Below, piece by piece: positions 62,218 through 64,000 of a stretch of DNA of 64,000 nucleotides. The position numbers were made by a program, and so were the translations under genes. The number at the start of each line of letters is the position of its first letter. Positions within the stretch are counted from its first letter, which is position 1. The notes below the pieces were generated by a model. It did no database searches and had not been told where the DNA came from. It was given only the letters and a program-made list of their open reading frames with translations. Source of the DNA: Methylocapsa acidiphila B2 (lineage in GTDB: Bacteria > Pseudomonadota > Alphaproteobacteria > Rhizobiales > Beijerinckiaceae); assembly GCF_000427445.1 (NCBI RefSeq), contig NZ_KE386496.1, positions 3,822,004-3,886,003 of the forward strand. The letters are read 5' to 3'.

Positions 62218-63964
62218 CGGCGTCGGAATGTCCTTGCTTCGCTTTGCCCGAGCGGGCTGTGGACTTCGGCTCCGTAGCCTGCTTTTGCGCCAGCTTTGTC
62301 GCCGGCTTGGCGGGATGGCGCTTGTCGAGCGCGGCTTTGTCGGCCTTGCTTTTCGGCTCCGCCGACTTCTTCTTTTCAGCTGTGGCGGTTTTGGCGGCTT
62401 CCGGCCGCTCGGCGGCTTTGGTCTTTGCCGCGTGACCGGATTTTGCGACGGGCTTGGTCTTTTCCGCAGATTTGGCGGATTTGGCTTTTCCGGTCTTGAG
62501 CTTTTTTGGCGGCGGCGCTGCGTCCTCGCCGCCGCTGGCCTCTTGTTCCGCGGCGGCGGTCGCATGGCGCCGGCCATGATGACGCGCCGCGGCGAGATGG
62601 GCGCGCTTCGCGTTCGGCTCGATCTGGCCCGCGGAGGGATCGGCGGCGAGGGGTGTCGCGGCCAGCTTCGGAGCGTCGAGCGGAGCATAGGCGCTCGCTG
62701 ATTCCGGAGGACTTGCAGTCCCGAGAGGCGAATGCGCTGGGCGGGCTTGCGCGATCGGGCCGACATATCCATTGGGCGCGCCGACGAAGACTGGCGTCGG
62801 ATCGAAGGATGGCGTCGGCACCAAAGCGATTCGCCGCGCCATGGGCGCGGTGCGGGCGAGGGCGTTTGCGCTATAGACCTCAGGACCGGCTGAGGCGGGG
62901 ACGGATCTGCCGCCGTCGAGCGCTGCGATCAGGCGCTCGTTCTCGGCGTTGAACTCCGCGACGAGCTTGCCGCGCTTGCGGCAGACATTCTGGTTAGGGT
63001 CAGGAGGCGGCGCGTTCGTAGGGCCCGCGAGTGCGGTCACCGAACCCGTCGGGCGATCGACGCCGGAAAACCCGCGATCAAAGAGAGCCGCGGCCTTGAT
63101 CGTGCGTTGCGCGACATTCGGCGCGCCGAGGATGACTGCGATGAGTTTCCGGCCACCTTGCGTGGCGCTCGCGACGACATTGAACCCCGCTGCGCAGGTG
63201 AAGCCGGTCTTCATGCCGTCGACGCCCGGATAACGGCCGAGAAGATTGTTGTGATTGGTGATGATGTCCCCGCCAAGCCGCAAGGCCCCGATCGAAAAGA
63301 GGTCCGCCTGCTCCGGAAAGGTCGAATAGAGGGCGATTGCGAGAACCGCGAAATCCCGCGCCGAAGAGATATGCTGAGGATTGGGCAGGCCATTCGGATT
63401 GACGAAATGCGATTGGCGGAGCCCCAGCGACGCCGCAGCTTCGTTCATCTCATCGGCGAAGGCCTCGACGGACCCGGAAATCCCTTCCGCGATGGTGACG
63501 GCGAGATCGTTGGCCGACTTGACCATCAGCATTTTCATGGCGTTGCCGAGCGTCACGAGCGTTCCCGGCCGAAAGCCCATTTTGGACGGCGGCATGGACG
63601 CGGCGCGGGCGGAAACTGCGAGGGGGGTGTCGAGCGTCAGCCGATGCTCGCGAACGGCTTTCAGCGCCACATAGACCGTCATCAACTTGGTCAGCGACGC
63701 AGGATACCAGGGCTGCGTCGCATGGTCCTCATAAAGGACGGCGCCCGACGGATATTCGACGACGATGGCCGGGGCAGCTTGCGCCGGCGCCGAAGCGGTA
63801 GTTCCCGCGCAAAGGGCCGCCACCAACAGGAATGCGAGGCCGCTCGAAATCCGCCGCGGCGGGCGGGGGTTCCGGAACAGGCGCCCGAAAGCTCCAGACC
63901 TCGAAGGTGCGACCATGGATCCTGTCGGCATGGGGGAAGCCATAGCGAGACATTGTTGATCCAC
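62204..63964 (-). CDS. D-alanyl-D-alanine carboxypeptidase (PBP5/6 family) with basic tail
   Basis: 586 residues. Signal/anchor segment (GLAFLLVAALCAGTTASAPAQA) ends about residue 63. The serine peptidase motifs are SLTK (Ser about 90), SAN in MVKSANDLAVTIAEG, and KTG in DGMKTGFTCAAGFNVVA. It trims the pentapeptide of peptidoglycan in the periplasm. After the catalytic domain (to about residue 310) comes a Pro/Ala linker and then about 130 residues of Lys/Ala-rich low complexity, unusual for this family. The start is uncertain: GTG 63964, or ATG 63943 or 63931. The stop overlaps the CobW start. Confidence 0.88.
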   Translation of the reverse strand: MDQQCLAMASPMPTGSMVAPSRSGAFGRLFRNPRPPRRISSGLAFLLVAALCAGTTASAPAQAAPAIVVEYPSGAVLYEDHATQPWYPASLTKLMTVYVALKAVREHRLTLDTPLAVSARAASMPPSKMGFRPGTLVTLGNAMKMLMVKSANDLAVTIAEGISGSVEAFADEMNEAAASLGLRQSHFVNPNGLPNPQHISSARDFAVLAIALYSTFPEQADLFSIGALRLGGDIITNHNNLLGRYPGVDGMKTGFTCAAGFNVVASATQGGRKLIAVILGAPNVAQRTIKAAALFDRGFSGVDRPTGSVTALAGPTNAPPPDPNQNVCRKRGKLVAEFNAENERLIAALDGGRSVPASAGPEVYSANALARTAPMARRIALVPTPSFDPTPVFVGAPNGYVGPIAQARPAHSPLGTASPPESASAYAPLDAPKLAATPLAADPSAGQIEPNAKRAHLAAARHHGRRHATAAAEQEASGGEDAAPPPKKLKTGKAKSAKSAEKTKPVAKSGHAAKTKAAERPEAAKTATAEKKKSAEPKSKADKAALDKRHPAKPATKLAQKQATEPKSTARSGKAKQGHSDADAGQ

Positions 63965-64000
63965 TTACCTACCGCGCGCGCGGTCGAATGGGAAGCGTCA

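Noticed and set aside
62218-62772. N-terminal extension of the CobW gene
   Set aside because: Falls inside the D,D-carboxypeptidase gene, is Pro/Arg/Lys-rich and precedes the normal CobW start at 62217.

Overview
The window is a GC-rich alphaproteobacterial chromosome segment. It very probably comes from a methylotroph or methanotroph of the Hyphomicrobiales (Methylocystis/Methylosinus/Beijerinckiaceae type). The main reason is a large island, about 18.7-40.7 kb, for tetrahydromethanopterin (H4MPT)/methylofuran-linked formaldehyde oxidation: fae, mtdB, mch and fhcBADC, plus the archaeal-like genes that make the two cofactors. No methane or methanol oxidation genes are in the window, so the genus is inference.

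Layout. 0-3 kb: 3' part of thioredoxin reductase, then a phosphomannomutase/phosphoglucomutase. 3-10.4 kb: an envelope or exopolysaccharide-like stretch with two secreted parallel beta-helix proteins (the first cut by an in-frame stop), a glycosyltransferase and a small hypothetical gene. 10.7 kb: tRNA-Arg(CCU). 11.5-13.5 kb: ffh and rpsP. 13.6-18.6 kb: sbcC/sbcD on the minus strand.

18.7-40.7 kb: the C1 island. folK and fhcBADC lie on minus. On plus come pabB-pabA-pabC (p-aminobenzoate, the aryl precursor of both folate and H4MPT), an MfnB-FolB fusion, an MfnE-like kinase, a DmrB/AfpA-like flavoprotein, a dihydropteroate-synthase-like protein and a DUF447 protein. An MfnF-like protein (minus) and a HisA-like protein (plus) are divergent. 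fae (minus) is monocistronic with its own terminator. A tightly overlapping minus operon follows: beta-RFAP synthase - mtdB - MfnD-like ATP-grasp - mch - MptN-like ATP-grasp - CitG-like. Formaldehyde joined to H4MPT by Fae is oxidised by MtdB and hydrolysed by Mch; the formyl group then passes to methylofuran and is released as formate by the Fhc complex.

40.7-54.3 kb: a cupin, a large patatin-like phospholipase, and a poorly described group on both strands. It comprises three HupE/UreJ-type membrane proteins, a GMC oxidoreductase, a secreted di-heme cytochrome c, a membrane-anchored DUF4331-like protein and a divergent TPR protein. This is the best candidate for an undescribed system. 54.3-64 kb: pckA, a HugZ-like flavoprotein, DUF1150 plus small heat-shock protein, a CarD regulator with a very long basic N-terminal extension, fdxA, an S4 RNA-binding protein, a CobW-family metal GTPase and a D,D-carboxypeptidase with a long basic tail.

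A dispersed two-part palindromic repeat (at least six copies) sits in several intergenic gaps. Most genes use efficient overlaps (GTGA, TTGA, TAATG), and several starts are GTG or TTG. No CRISPR array, insertion sequence, integrase or rRNA was seen.
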